NCBI RefSeq assembly: GCF_024584785.1 | Contig: NZ_CP074112.1 | Location: forward strand, 1,054,001 to 1,118,000 | Length of the DNA: 64,000 nucleotides | Source: Idiomarina loihiensis | GTDB taxonomy: Bacteria > Pseudomonadota > Gammaproteobacteria > Enterobacterales > Alteromonadaceae | Direction: 5' to 3' | In this document: positions 63,994 through 64,000 of the stretch, piece after piece | Numbering within the stretch: position 1 is the stretch's first letter | Layout of the letters: every line of letters begins with the position of its first letter | Made by a program: the position numbers and the translations under genes | Notes under the pieces: generated by a model | What the model was told of the DNA's origin: nothing | The model's input: the letters and a program-made list of their open reading frames with translations, nothing else | Databases searched by the model: none

Positions 63994-64000
63994 ATGTATT

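Overview
The window is a 64 kb piece of a gammaproteobacterial chromosome with moderate GC. Gene content and order (gyrA-serC-hisC-aroA-cmk-rpsA-ihfB-lapA-lapB-pyrF, nrdA-nrdB-ferredoxin-grxA, mrp/metG, pheS-pheT-ihfA, rhombosortase, DUF1329/YCF48/RND genes) point to a marine Alteromonadales-type organism, perhaps near Idiomarina/Pseudidiomarina. That placement is inferred from recalled gene content, not from a search. I see no rRNA, tRNA, CRISPR, phage, transposase or integrase, so this looks like core chromosome with a few accessory cassettes.

Layout. 0-13 kb: a cut-off lipoprotein gene, DUF192 and DUF4382 envelope proteins, a YvcK-family protein, an M14 zinc carboxypeptidase, then dcd, the Mrp/ApbC Fe-S carrier divergent from metG-rlmI-hinT, and a lipoprotein gamma-glutamyltransferase. 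13-25.6 kb: rhombosortase and ComEA, then a long leftward run of housekeeping genes from gyrA down to pyrF. 25.7-31.8 kb: ubiG-gph, then a roughly 490-base intergenic region with two NrdR boxes in front of the class Ia ribonucleotide reductase operon. 31.8-39.9 kb: hrpA, a lipoprotein isoaspartyl peptidase, sbcB and a GMC oxidoreductase. 40-45.1 kb: an RND/MMPL transporter and a YCF48-like propeller protein, divergent from a DUF1329 protein. 45-49.1 kb: a HIBADH-type dehydrogenase, a lipid-kinase-like protein with a repeat insertion, cmoM, a NIF3 protein and an unknown Lys/Ala-rich small protein.

49.2-60.2 kb is the most system-like part. A ten-gene leftward operon (YbgA-like DUF523/DUF1722, photolyase, NTF2-like, SDR, COG2907 FAD oxidoreductase, DUF1365, Cfa-like methyltransferase, DUF2878, chalcone-isomerase-like, DUF3833 lipoprotein) lies beside a divergent LON-domain gene and an ECF sigma factor with its ChrR zinc anti-sigma. 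Promoter-like elements of one type (TGATCC/TAATCC, 16-base spacer, CGTA) precede the sigma gene and the LON gene, and a weaker version faces the operon. The picture is a singlet-oxygen/light stress regulon joining DNA photorepair to modification of membrane acyl chains. The Cfa homologue lacks two of the bicarbonate-site residues of E. coli Cfa, so its product may not be an ordinary cyclopropane fatty acid. The window ends with ihfA-pheT-pheS; with ihfB at 16 kb, both IHF subunits are encoded here.

Smaller oddities: a 29-base tandem duplication of the 3' end of hisC, three more short tandem repeats between hisC and serC, several hairpins that overlap stop codons and lack a T-tract, paired inverted repeats in the DUF1329 promoter region, and a four-codon reading frame overlapping the start of sbcB.
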